Shown here one piece after another: positions 1-10,279 of a DNA stretch of 64,000 nucleotides. Numbering within the stretch: position 1 is the stretch's first letter; each line of letters begins with the position of its first letter. Location: assembly GCF_018446385.1 (NCBI RefSeq), contig NC_055996.1, positions 130,000,532-130,064,531 on the forward strand, in the 5' to 3' direction. The translations under genes were made by a program, and so were the position numbers. The stretch is from Zingiber officinale. Lineage: Eukaryota > Streptophyta > Magnoliopsida > Zingiberales > Zingiberaceae. The notes beneath the pieces are model-generated. The model worked only from the letters and a program-made list of their open reading frames with translations, searched no databases and had not been told where the DNA came from.

Positions 1-71
1 ATAGGGTTAACACGGTAGATAACCCTAAGAAATCATACACTAAGGGTAGACCTATTAAGACCCAAACCACT

Positions 72-659
72 TTGCCTAAGGGAAGGAAAGTGGGTGAAAA
101 CCTAAGCATTAATCCCAATAAAGGGAGACATATGCCTAGGAAGGTGGGTAGGTCTAGGCATGTCCAAGGTGGACATGTTGACTTTAGGGTTAGAACCCTA
201 GAATTAGAAAATCAAGTCTTGAAGGCAAAGCTTGAGGAAATGGAGAAAGTCCTAGAGAGGTTCATTATTGGACCTAAAGGACTTGACATGTATTTGGGTA
301 GTGAAAAACCTAAAAATGTCAAATTAGGTCCCTCCAAGACCAAAAAGAGGTCAAGTGCTAAGGTAGCACATGACATTGGTAAGGGAGGTGTGACCAAGGA
401 TAAGGGAGAGTCATCTAAGGCCAATAAGAAGGAATATGCTAGGGTGGCATATAATTATGGCAAGGATGGGATGTCCAAGGTTAAGGACAAGAAGAAATTA
501 ACCAAAGACAATGTGTCTAAGGTTAAGAAGGTGAGTTTTGTAGGCCAAGTGTCACCCGAGGTGCACCGAAGTGGCCTAGCCATAGTGGATGAATCACCAA
601 GGGAGGTGACTAAGGTTAAGATTCCTAAGGTTAGGAAGAGCCTTTGGGACCCATGGTAG
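72..659 (+). CDS. Gag-like ORF of LTR element (fossil part)
   Basis: An open frame of 195 codons, very rich in Lys, Gly and Val, with a short heptad-like segment (LELENQVLKAKLEEMEKVLE, about residues 44-63). The same order of a basic stretch, a coiled coil and a KVTK-type basic tail is found in the C-terminal half of the gag ORF at 56632-58479, so it is read as the gag C-terminal region of the element at the window edge. No zinc knuckle is visible in this part. It is not a host gene. Confidence 0.6.
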   Translation: MPKGRKVGENLSINPNKGRHMPRKVGRSRHVQGGHVDFRVRTLELENQVLKAKLEEMEKVLERFIIGPKGLDMYLGSEKPKNVKLGPSKTKKRSSAKVAHDIGKGGVTKDKGESSKANKKEYARVAYNYGKDGMSKVKDKKKLTKDNVSKVKKVSFVGQVSPEVHRSGLAIVDESPREVTKVKIPKVRKSLWDPW

Positions 660-1088
660 ATGGGTTATCAAATGTGCCAAGTGGTTAGGAGACGGACTTA
701 AGTCTCTAACATAGTGGGTTGGCACAATTGAGTTGAGTTTCATGCATAGAAATATGAATTGGGTTCATATTGCATGAAAATTAGTTTTTGATGTAGAGAT
801 GCCATATAAACTAATGCTAGTAATGCATTATGGTTTAGTATGGGCAGATACATCAAGAGGAAGCCAAAACTAGGACTTTAGGTCAAGGTTTAATTGAACC
901 ATTTAGCTAGTTTTGAATTTTGTGTCAATCTTGGGATCTGTGATAAATATATTTTTATATATATTTTTCCCAAGTAGACATGGGTACAATAGACCTCTCC
1001 ACAAAATTTGGGAATTTTTGGAGGTCTGTGGAATTTCTGGTGCATTTCTGAAGTTGGCCTGAAAAGGCTGATTTTTTCAGAAATAGGG

Positions 1089-1292
1089 TACCAGTCGACT
1101 GATACATATACCAGTCGACTGGTAACAGTGTTTTTGAGCACAGAATGTTTCTGTAAGCTCATTTTGTCGATACCAGTCGACTGGTGCCGATACCAGTCGA
1201 CTGGTAACAGTAGATTTCGACCACAGAATGTTTCTGTGAGGTTCTGTCGAAGGGGGCAGTCGACTGGTACCTAGTTCAGTCGACTGATACCA
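1089..1292. repeat. CCAGTCGACTGG palindromes in element interior
   Basis: Several near-exact copies of the 12-bp palindrome CCAGTCGACTGG (core GTCGAC) lie between gag and the 3' LTR, separated by partly duplicated spacers containing the phrase CACAGAATGTTTCTGT. The same palindrome recurs inside the LTR of this element at 2195-2300. Confidence 0.8.
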
Positions 1293-1727
1293 GCCTAAAA
1301 GTGTTTTTCGACATTGTTCTTGACCGTGTCAACTCGTTTAAATGTATGAGATCAATGGGGGATAAATACATGAGTTTAGGGTCAATTTGGATGACATGTT
1401 TTCAACAATTGGGATATTGTTGGAGCTCTTTTTGATGTATGGCAAAGGGGGAGAAGTCTAGGTTTAAGTGGGAAACCTATACACCTTTGCAAGAAATCCT
1501 AACTCAAGGGGGAGCTTAGGTAAAGGGGGAGCGATTGTTTAGGCAAAGGGGGAGAAGTTTACCTTTGCGAGAAATCCTAGCTCAAGGGGGAGCTTAGGTG
1601 AAGGGGGAGCCTAGGGATTTAGGTTCCATTATTTATGCATGAGTTGATTTGCATATTTATTTGCATATGTATTGCATTTATGTTTCCCTAACTTAAACAG
1701 GTTGCCAAACATCAAAAAGGGGGAGAT

Positions 1728-2761
1728 TGTTGGAGCAATCTAGGTGCCCTAGGTTTTGATGTTTGGGCAAAGGTTTAAGTTAGGTTTATTGTTGTATTTG
1801 ATATGCATTGTGAGTGTGCAGGATACAAGTACAACAAGAAAAGTCCAAGTGTGATCTTGGCAAAGGAGGAAAGTCCAAGAATGAGTCTTGGCGGTGTAAG
1901 TCCAAGCATGTAGTCTTGGCAACGTAAGTCCAAGTGTGACTTGGCAATGGATGAAGCCCCGAAGGTGAGGAGCCTCTTGGCAAAGGAAGACCCGACAATA
2001 TGGACAAGGCCGAAGGAAGCTCCAGAAGGCAAGACGTGAAGGATGGGGAGACATCCGAGGGACGCGAGGCTGATGGAGGAGGCTAGAAGGCTAGGTCTAG
2101 GTTGGTCGGGAGAGAACGAGTGCTGAGTGAATGTACTCGAGGCAAAATCCTAAAATTAGGGTTTACTGTAGCGTTACTGTAGCAGTACTGTAGCAGTCGA
2201 CTGATGATTGTAGCAGTCGACTGATGCACTGTAGCAGAGAGCCGTTGAGATAGCCGTTGGCACCAGTCGACTGGTGCATTGACCAGTCGACTGGTAACGG
2301 GCAAATCAGCTTTCTGATTTGCTCCAAGCTCTATAAGAAGGAGCTTGGGATGGCCGGCCAAGGTGACGAAATTAGACTTGGTTAAAGCCTAATTAGTAGT
2401 CACCAAAGTGCTCAAGAGATCTTTGTGTGCCAAGAGGTCTTGGTTGGAGTTGTGGTGAGGTTTCTCCACCCACAAGGAGGTTGAGCTAGCCGGAGTTTGC
2501 CGGGGACTAATCCACCGACGGATTGAGGGATCATCCACCTTACGGACACGCCGTGGAGTAGGAGCAAGTTATCTCCGAACCACGTACACGCCTTGTGTTA
2601 GGGTTTGTGTTTGGTTTGTTGTCTTCTTCCTTCTTGTTTTAGGTTAACTTTCGTATTTGTTAGTTTGTTTTTGTATTCCGCTGTGCACTAACATTATAGG
2701 AAGTAAAGTTTTGGGTGAGACGCTATTCACCCCCCCTCTAGCGGACGTCAAGGTCCCAACA
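1728..2761 (+). repeat. 3' LTR (TG...CA, about 1.03 kb)
   Basis: The LTR starts TGTTGGAGCAATC directly after a polypurine tract (AAAAAGGGGGAGAT) and ends GGTCCCAACA. CAGTCGACTG-type palindromes at 2195-2300 sit just upstream of a TATA-like CTATAAGAAG (2331-2340). The end shows the C-run and purine-rich pattern seen in the other LTRs here. Confidence 0.75.
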
Positions 2762-3529
2762 AAATAGCCGTTGAAGATAAGCCGTGAGCGAAAGGAGAAG
2801 AAGAGATGCGATAGGGATAGAAAATTTCAAATAGAAAAGGAGGAGAAGACTTATCTTTTGAGTCCTCTTTCTCGTAGGCGCAGGTGAAGCCGAAGGCAGC
2901 AGCCAGCAGGGGCACCGCGACGAGTTCTTCATCGCACAGCACAGGTGTAGGCAGCGGAAGAAAAGCCCTAAATCTAATCCTGCACTACACCTATTAAAAT
3001 TTAAACATAATATTTTTTTAAAAAAAATTTTGGGCCCCCCAAAACTCAAGGCCCAGGGCCATCGCCCAGGATGACCCTCCTCCAGAGCCGGGCCTGGGAA
3101 TACAGTGAGCCAAATGCTGGATCTTGAGACCCCGAGCACCAGATTATCATACAAGGGTTGCTCGCCAAAATCTGGGAGGACGCCCGAGCCCGTGCGACAA
3201 TAATGACTCCCAAATGCCCACTAGAGTAAGTACTTTAATGTAAATTCATAGTTTACCTCCGATTGACGCTTACGAACTCCTTTTTATTTGCCTGCAGTAC
3301 TGGGTGAAAAGCTTGGTCATGTGCCACAGGCTCGCGTATCTTGAGGAGGAAGTAAAATAGCTTAAAGCGTCGAGCGACTAATCCTCCCCCGCTCAGGAAA
3401 AGACTGACGTCGAGGTGGCTAGGCTCCGAGCTGCTCTGGAGAAGAGCAAGAAGCTGCTCAAGGCCGAGCGGGCAAAGATCGCCGGTCAGGCCACCATGCT
3501 GGAGCGACTTAACAAATAAGTCGCCACTT
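2762..3529. other. Intergenic repeat debris with a coiled-coil ORF relic
   Basis: No intact gene. At about 3295-3519 the plus strand reads as a Leu/Glu/Lys-rich coiled-coil-like fragment (for example VARLRAALEKSKKLLKAERA), preceded by a good splice-acceptor-like TTTGCCTGCAG and, further left, GAGTAAGT; it contains a stop and has no start. It looks like a piece of a decayed transposon- or host-derived ORF whose family I do not recognise. The stretch 3000-3110 holds a GGGCCC-rich segment of repeat character. Confidence 0.4.
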
Positions 3530-4353
3530 ATTATAGAAACTACAATATATTTAAAGTGAATTTAAAACTTTAGGTCTAAAATTTATACTATATAAAAACT
3601 ATCAAGTAGCTATTATATATATAACATGTAAAAACTACTCAATATCTGTTACAAACGTATTTATGAAGACTTTAGATTAAGATTTAGGGTCACAAAAGCT
3701 ACATAATAGCTTTTACAATTATTTAAAGTGATTTTAACGAAGTTTAAATAATCTTGGCCAAGTTGATAAATAATATTATTTATATAATAATATTCAGAGA
3801 TCCTAAACCCTAAATCTAAAATCCTAAACTCATACTAAAAATATTATAGCAATTATTGAGTAACTACTATATATCTACTGAATAATTTTTACATGGTATA
3901 AATGTTAGATTTGAAATCCTAAACTCATTCTAAATATGCTGTAATAACTACTCGGTAGCTTCTGTAATAGTTGTAGATAGATTATTTGAGATAAGATCAT
4001 GGGAAGATCACCCATTTGATTTTTTTTTTTTAAAAAAAAAATCGTACGTTTGATGATTGGCAAAATTTGAGACGGTCTTTTAATTTTTGCCAATTTATAA
4101 TTACAATGGGGATTAAGAATAAGAAAAGAATAAATAAATAAATAACTATCATGTCAAAAATAAATAATTCATAATTAAATCATTCTAATGGGTGTTAACT
4201 GTTGGAAATTTTAGATTATACCCGACTCGATGCACTGTAACCTTCTCCATGTAACGCAGTTTGGCCTATTCGTAAAAACAACACTATTCGTAAATCCCTA
4301 TCTCCAATCTCCACCCTACTACTAAAGGAACCGATGACAGCAGCAACAAGAAA

Positions 4354-4425
4354 ATGACGGAGGATGCAATTCTAGGTTTCCTCCAGTCCAACGACGAGAT
4401 TGTCGACTCTCATGAATTTATCTAA
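4354..4425 (+). pseudogene. Decoy copy 1 of synthetase exon 1 (23 codons)
   Basis: An ATG plus 22 codons ([13 protein letters not shown]... ending HEFI) and TAA copy the start of the alpha-subunit gene at 10280. After His-Glu-Phe the copy leaves the gene sequence and meets a stop at once. A promoter-like flank precedes it, so it could be transcribed, but no functional peptide can be claimed. Confidence 0.8.
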
Positions 4426-5539
4426 GGATTGAGCTATAATTTTAATAAATTAACAAATAAATTCTCTTTAATGAATATTTGATTTAAGAATAATGAACTA
4501 ATAAACCGCCCAATATAAGTGCTTTCAGATTTACTCTACTAGTGGGAAAATTATGTGGGATCAGATAGATCACCCCAAGATTAATCGATATAAAATAGAT
4601 ATTTAGTGCCAACTAAAAAAAGTACGCCAATAAATTAAGAGAAACATCATATCATATGCACATTTCTTATTTCTAAAAATTAAATGGGCTCTCCTCAGAT
4701 CCAAAAATTCTCTTGAATCTATCAATATTATAGAAACTACAATATATTTAAAGTGAATTTAAAATGTTAGGTCTAAAATTTATACTATATAAAAACTACC
4801 AAGTAGCTATTATAACATGTAAAAACTACTCAATATTTGTTACAAACGTATTTATGATGACTTTAGATTAAGATTTAGGGTCACAAAAGCTACATAATAG
4901 CTTTTACAATTGTTTAAAGTGATTTTAATGAAGTTTAAATAATCTTTGCCAAGTTGATAAATAGCATTTTTTATATAATAATATTAAGAGATCCTAAACC
5001 CAAAATCTCAAATCCTAAACTCATACTAAAAATATTATAGCAACTACTGAGTAACTACTACATATCTACTGAATAATTTTTACATGGTATAAATATTAAA
5101 TTTTAAATCCTACACTCACTCTAAATATGTTGTAATAACTACTCGGTAGCTTCTGTAATAGTGCCAGATAGATATTTTAAGATAAGATCATCAGAAGATC
5201 ACCCATTTGATTTTTTTTTTAAAACAAAATTACACGTTTGATGATTTGTAAAATTTGAGATGGTCTTTTAATTTTTGCTAATTTATAATTACAATGGGGA
5301 TTAAGAATAAGAAAAAGAATAAATAGATAAATAACTATCATGTCAAAAGTAAACAATTCATAATTAAATCATTCTAATGGGTGTTAACTGTTGCAAATTT
5401 TAGATTATGCCTGACATGCACTGTAGCCTTCTCCATGTAACACAGTTTGGCATATTCGTAAAAACAACCCTATTCGTAAACTACTATCTCCAGTCTCCAC
5501 CCTACTACTAAAGGAAGCGGCGACAGCAGCGGCAAGAAA

Positions 5540-5611
5540 ATGGCAGAGGATGCGATTCTAGGTTTCCTCCAATCTAACGACGAGATCGTCGACTCTCATG
5601 AATTTATCTAA
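5540..5611 (+). pseudogene. Decoy copy 2 of synthetase exon 1 (23 codons)
   Basis: Same structure as the copy at 4354: ATG, then [23 protein letters not shown] and TAA. The leader retains the GGAAGCGGCGACAGCAGCGG type sequence found before the real start codon. Confidence 0.8.
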
Positions 5612-6367
5612 GGATTGAGCTATAATTTTGATAAATTAACAAATAAATTTTCTTTAATGGATATTTGATATAAAAATACTGAACTAATGAACTGCCTAAT
5701 ACAAGTACTTTCAGATTTACTCTACTAGTGGGAAACTTATGTGGGATCAGACCGATCACCCCAAGATTAATCAGTATAAAATAAATATTTAGTGCCAACT
5801 AAGAAAAGAATGCCAACAAATTAAGAGAAACATCCTATCATATGAACATTTCTTATTTCAAACAATTAAATGGGCTCTCCTCACATCTAAAAATTCTCTT
5901 GGATTTAGCAATATCATAGAAACTACAATATATTTAAGGTGAATTTAAAATTTTAGGTCTAAAATTATACGTTATAAAAACTACCAAGTAACTGTTATAA
6001 CATGTAAAAACTATTCAATAATTGTTATAAACGTATTTATGATGACTTTAAATTAAGATTTAGGGTCATAGAAGCTACATAATAGCTTTTATAATTTTTA
6101 AAGTGATTTTAACAAAGTTTAAATAATCTTGGCCAAGTTGATAAATAGTATTTTTTATATAATAATATTCAGATATCTTAAACCCTAAATCTGAAATCCT
6201 GAACTCATACTAAAAATATTATAGCTACTGAGTAGCTACTACATATCTACTGAATAAATTTTACATGATATAAATGTTAAATTTTAAATCCTAAACTCAC
6301 TCTAAATATGTTATAATAATTACTTGGTAGCTTCTGTAATAATGTCAGATAGATATTTTGAGATAAT

Positions 6368-8777
6368 TGTTGGTTGCTACTCGGAAAACCTAATGGTTCA
6401 ACTGTACAAAAATTTTGTACAAAGGTCTAAACCTTTTCCTAGCTACCATGTGTTCTTTTAAATTAAACTTGGATCGCCTGCGGAACTTAACACGTTTGAT
6501 CCAAAATTTAATCTATTTGTTCTTTTAGGTTTAGACTCGGATCTCCTGCGAAACTTAACACGTTCGATCCAAATCACCTAGGTTATTAATTTCATTAAAT
6601 ATTAGTTTCCAAAATTGGCTCCCAATACTGACGTGGCGAGGCACCTGACCTTCTTGGATATGGGAACAACCACCACCGACTAGACAAAGCCTTTTAAGGA
6701 AAGTTAATATTTAATTTCCTTAAATAACTTTAGGTCAACCGAAAAGAACAATCAAATCACAAGGAAAAGAAAAAACAAAAGAACACAACATCGAAAACAA
6801 ATTCGAAATACTAGAATCGTATGCCTATTGTATTTGGTATTATTTCCAAAAATAACTAGTATGATGCGGAAAGGAAAAATACTAGTTATACCTTTTAGAA
6901 AGACCTCTTGATCTTCTACCGTATTCCTCTTCTAACCTCGGATGTTGTGTGGGCAACGATCTTCCAAGATGAGGACCACCTAACACCTTCTTCTTCTTCC
7001 TTCAAGTTTCGGCCAAGCACCAAAATCCAAGGATGAAGAACTTTTTCCACCAACTAAGCTCCAAGGGATGCAACCTTTCTCTCCTTCTTCTTCTTCTTCT
7101 CCAAGTAGTATCCGGCCACCACAAGAGCTCCAAGCAAAATAAGGTTTCGGCCACCACAAAGAGGAAGAGAGGGAGAGAGGATGACCGACCACAACACCAA
7201 GGAAAAGAGGGAGAGAATAATAGAGGTTGTGTCTCATGAAAGCACCCCCAACCCCCTCTTTTATATTCCTTAGCTTTGGTAAATAAGAAAATTTAATTAC
7301 AATAAAATTTCCTTAACTTTCCTTGATAACAATTAATTAAGAAAAATTAAATAAAATTTCCTAATCAATTGTATATGGCCAGCCACCTCATGGAGAGCAA
7401 ATAAGATAATTTTCAATCAACAATTAAAAATTCCTTATTTGTCTTCAAAAATTTTAAAAAATAAAATTTCTCTTTACAATCCCTTCATGGTAAATAAAAA
7501 GAAATTTCTATAATTTTAATTTTTCTACATGTGAATAATTTATAAAGAAGAAAAAATAAAATATCTTTCCAATCTACAAATAAGGAAAGAGATCTAATAT
7601 CTTTCTTTAATCTTTTGTAGATCCTTTTAAAAGAGATATTTTAATTTTAAATCTCTCCAATAAATTATATCTTTCACATAAGAAAAATTTTAAATTAAAA
7701 TTCTTTTTAATTTAATGGGGGTCGGCCACCTAAGCTTGGGTTCAAGCTAGGGCCGGCCACCCATGAAACAAGGCTTGGTCGGCCCTAGCTTGAACCACAA
7801 GCTAGCTTGGCCGGCCCCTACATCATGGGTACGAAGGTGGGTATAGGTGGGTATAGTACTCTATAAATAAGAGGCTACGATAGGGACCGAGAGGAGGAAT
7901 TGGTTTTGGTCTCCCGATAAAATTAAGCATCCCGTGTTCGCCCCGAACACACAACTTAATTTTATTAATAATAATTCATTCCACTAGAGAACTATTATTG
8001 AACTACCGCACTAATCCCAAATTACATTTTTGGGCTCCTTCTTATTATGAGTGTGTTAGTCTCCCTGTGTTTAAGATGTCGAATGCTCACTAATTAAGTG
8101 AGTTACTGACAACTCATTTAATTAATATCTTAATCCAAGAATAGTACCACTCAACCTTATCGTCATGTCGGACTATGTCCACCTGCAGGGTTTAACATGA
8201 CAATCTTTATGAGCTCATCTTGGGGACATTATCAACCTAGATTACTAGGACACAGTTTCCTTCTATAATCAACAACACACACTATAAGTGATATCATTTC
8301 CCAACTTATCGGACTTATTGATTCATCAAACTAAATCTCACCCATTGATAAATTAAAGAAATAAATATCAAATATATGTGCTTGTTATTATATTAGGATT
8401 AAGAGCACACACTTCCATAATAACTGAGGTCTTTGTTCCTTCATAAAGTTAGTATAAAAGGAACGACCTCAAATGGTCCTACTCAATACACTCTAAGTGT
8501 ACTAGTGTAATTATATAGTTAAGATAAACTAATACCTAATTACACTACGACCTTCCAATGATTTGTTCCTTTCCATCTTGGTCGTGAGCTACTGTTTATA
8601 ATTTATAAGGAACCGATAACATGATCTTCTGTGTGTGTCACCACACACCATGTTATCTACAATATAAATTAATTGAGCAACTACATTTATCGTAAATGTA
8701 GACATTTAACCAATGTGATTCTTATTTTTAGATAAATGTTTATACCAAAAGCTAGACTTTTAGTATACATCCTAACA
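6368..8777. mobile_element. Solo LTR, about 2.4 kb, inside repeat unit U3
   Basis: TG...CA-bounded (TGTTGGTTGCTACTC ... ATCCTAACA), flanked by the 5-bp target duplication ATAAT (6363-6367 and 8778-8782). There is no internal coding part, so it is read as a solo LTR. A strong TATA-like CTATAAATAAGAGG near 7862 favours plus orientation, with GGCCGGCC palindromes and matching AAGCTAG arms just upstream (7718-7830). A second copy lies at 36375-42737. Short ORFs inside it are not genes. Superfamily uncertain. Confidence 0.8.
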
Positions 8778-9105
8778 ATAATATCATGGGAAGATCATCC
8801 ATTTGATTTTTTTTTTAAAAAAAAAATCCGTATGGTCTTTTAATTTTTGCCAATTTATAATTACAATGGGGATTAAGAATAAGAAAAGAATAAATAAATA
8901 ACTATCATGTCAAAAGTAAATAATTCATAATTAAATCATTCTAATGAGGTTAAGTGCAAATTTTAGATTTTGCTTGACTCGATGCGTCGTAACCTTCTCC
9001 ATGTAATGTAGTTTGGCCTATTCGTGAAAATAATCCTATTCGTAAACCTCTATCTCCAGTCTTTACCCTACTACTAAAGGAGGCGGCAACAACAACGGTA
9101 AGAAA

Positions 9106-9177
9106 ATGGCGGAGGATGCGATTCTAGGTTTCCTCCAGTCTAACGACGAGATCACCGACTCTCATGAATTTATCTAA
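9106..9177 (+). pseudogene. Decoy copy 3 of synthetase exon 1 (23 codons)
   Basis: ATG, then [23 protein letters not shown] and TAA. It belongs to U3 and lies downstream of the inserted solo LTR, so its ancestral upstream flank has been displaced by 2.4 kb and the LTR is its nearest upstream promoter. Confidence 0.8.
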
Positions 9178-10195
9178 GGATTGAGCTATAATTTTGATAA
9201 ATTAACAGATAAATTTTCTTTAATGGATATTTGATCTAAGAATACCGAACTAATGAACCACCCAATACAAGTGCTTTCAAATTTACTCTACTAGTGGGAA
9301 ACCTTATGTGGGATTAGACCGATCACCAAAAGATTAATCGGTATAAAATAAATATTTAGTGCCAACTAAGAAAAAAAGGCCAACAAATTGAGAGAAACAT
9401 CCTATCATATGAACATTTGTTATTTCAAAAAATTAAATGAGCTCTCCTCACATCCAAAAATTCTCTTGAATCTAGCAATATTATAGAAACTAAATATATT
9501 TAAAGTGAGTTTAAAATTTTAGGTCTAAAATTTATACTATATAAAAATTACCAAGTAACTGTTATAACATGTAAAAACTACTCAATATTTGTTACAAACG
9601 TATTTATGATGATTTTAAATTAAGATTTAGATCATAGAAGCTACATAATAACTTTTGCAATTATTTAAAATGATTTTAACGAAGTTTAAATAATTTTGAC
9701 TAAGTTGATAAATAGTATATTTTATATAATAATATTAAGAGATATTAAATCCTAAATCCCAAGTCCTACTCATACTAAAAATATTATAGCAATTATTGAA
9801 TAGCTACTATATATCTACTGAATAAATATTACATGATATAAATGTTAAATTTTAAATCCTAAACTCATTTTAAATATATTGTAATAATAACTCTATAGTG
9901 CCAGATAGATATTTTGAGATAGGATCGAAGATTACTCATTTGATTTTTTTTTTAAAAAAAACTCTTACGTTTATGATTTGTAAAATTTGTGATGGTCTTT
10001 TAATTTTTATCAATTTATAATTACAATGAGGATTAAGAATAAAAAAATAAATAATTTTCATGTTAAAAATAAATAATTCATAATTAAATAATTCTAATGG
10101 GTGTTAACTGTTGGAAATTTTAGATTTTGCCAAGATTTTATCCGACTCGATACACGTAACTTTCTCCATATAATGCAGTTTGGCCTATTCGTGAA

Positions 10196-10268
10196 CCTAA
10201 GGAGGGGCGACACCCTAAGAGGCGGCGACACCCTAAGGAGGCGGCACTCTAAGGAGGCGGCGACAGCA
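10196..10268 (+). repeat. Minisatellite in the leader of the true synthetase gene
   Basis: About four short units of the type CTAAGGAGGCGGCGACACC lie just before the real start codon. The decoy copies have only one such unit (CTAAAGGAGGCGGCGACAGC), so the expansion is private to the live copy. It also adds sequence to an upstream ATG frame (10101-10304) that overlaps the start codon out of frame. Confidence 0.7.
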
Positions 10269-10279
10269 GTAGCAGTAAA

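Larger units (their letters stand above)
1..2761 (+). mobile_element. LTR retrotransposon, gag-bearing, right part only
   Basis: The window opens inside an LTR element. Visible parts are a gag-like ORF, a long non-coding stretch rich in short purine runs (AAAGGGGGAG, 1440-1725), a polypurine tract directly before 1728, and the 3' LTR. The left half lies outside the window, so the target-site duplication cannot be checked. The gag resembles that at 56632-58479 (coiled-coil stretch of the type ENQVLKAKLEEMEK). No pol is seen in the visible part. Likely a Ty1/copia-related, non-autonomous fossil; family assignment is inference. Confidence 0.75.

Noticed and set aside
1089-2300. Regular short repeats with spacers, resembling a CRISPR array
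   Set aside because: Repeats are palindromic GTCGAC blocks inside an LTR element of a plant genome, spacing is irregular and there are no cas genes.
7033-7239. ORFs on both strands rich in Leu or Lys/Arg
   Set aside because: Inside the solo LTR; caused by a CTT/GAA-rich stretch, and the second copy near 41030-41210 is the same kind of sequence.
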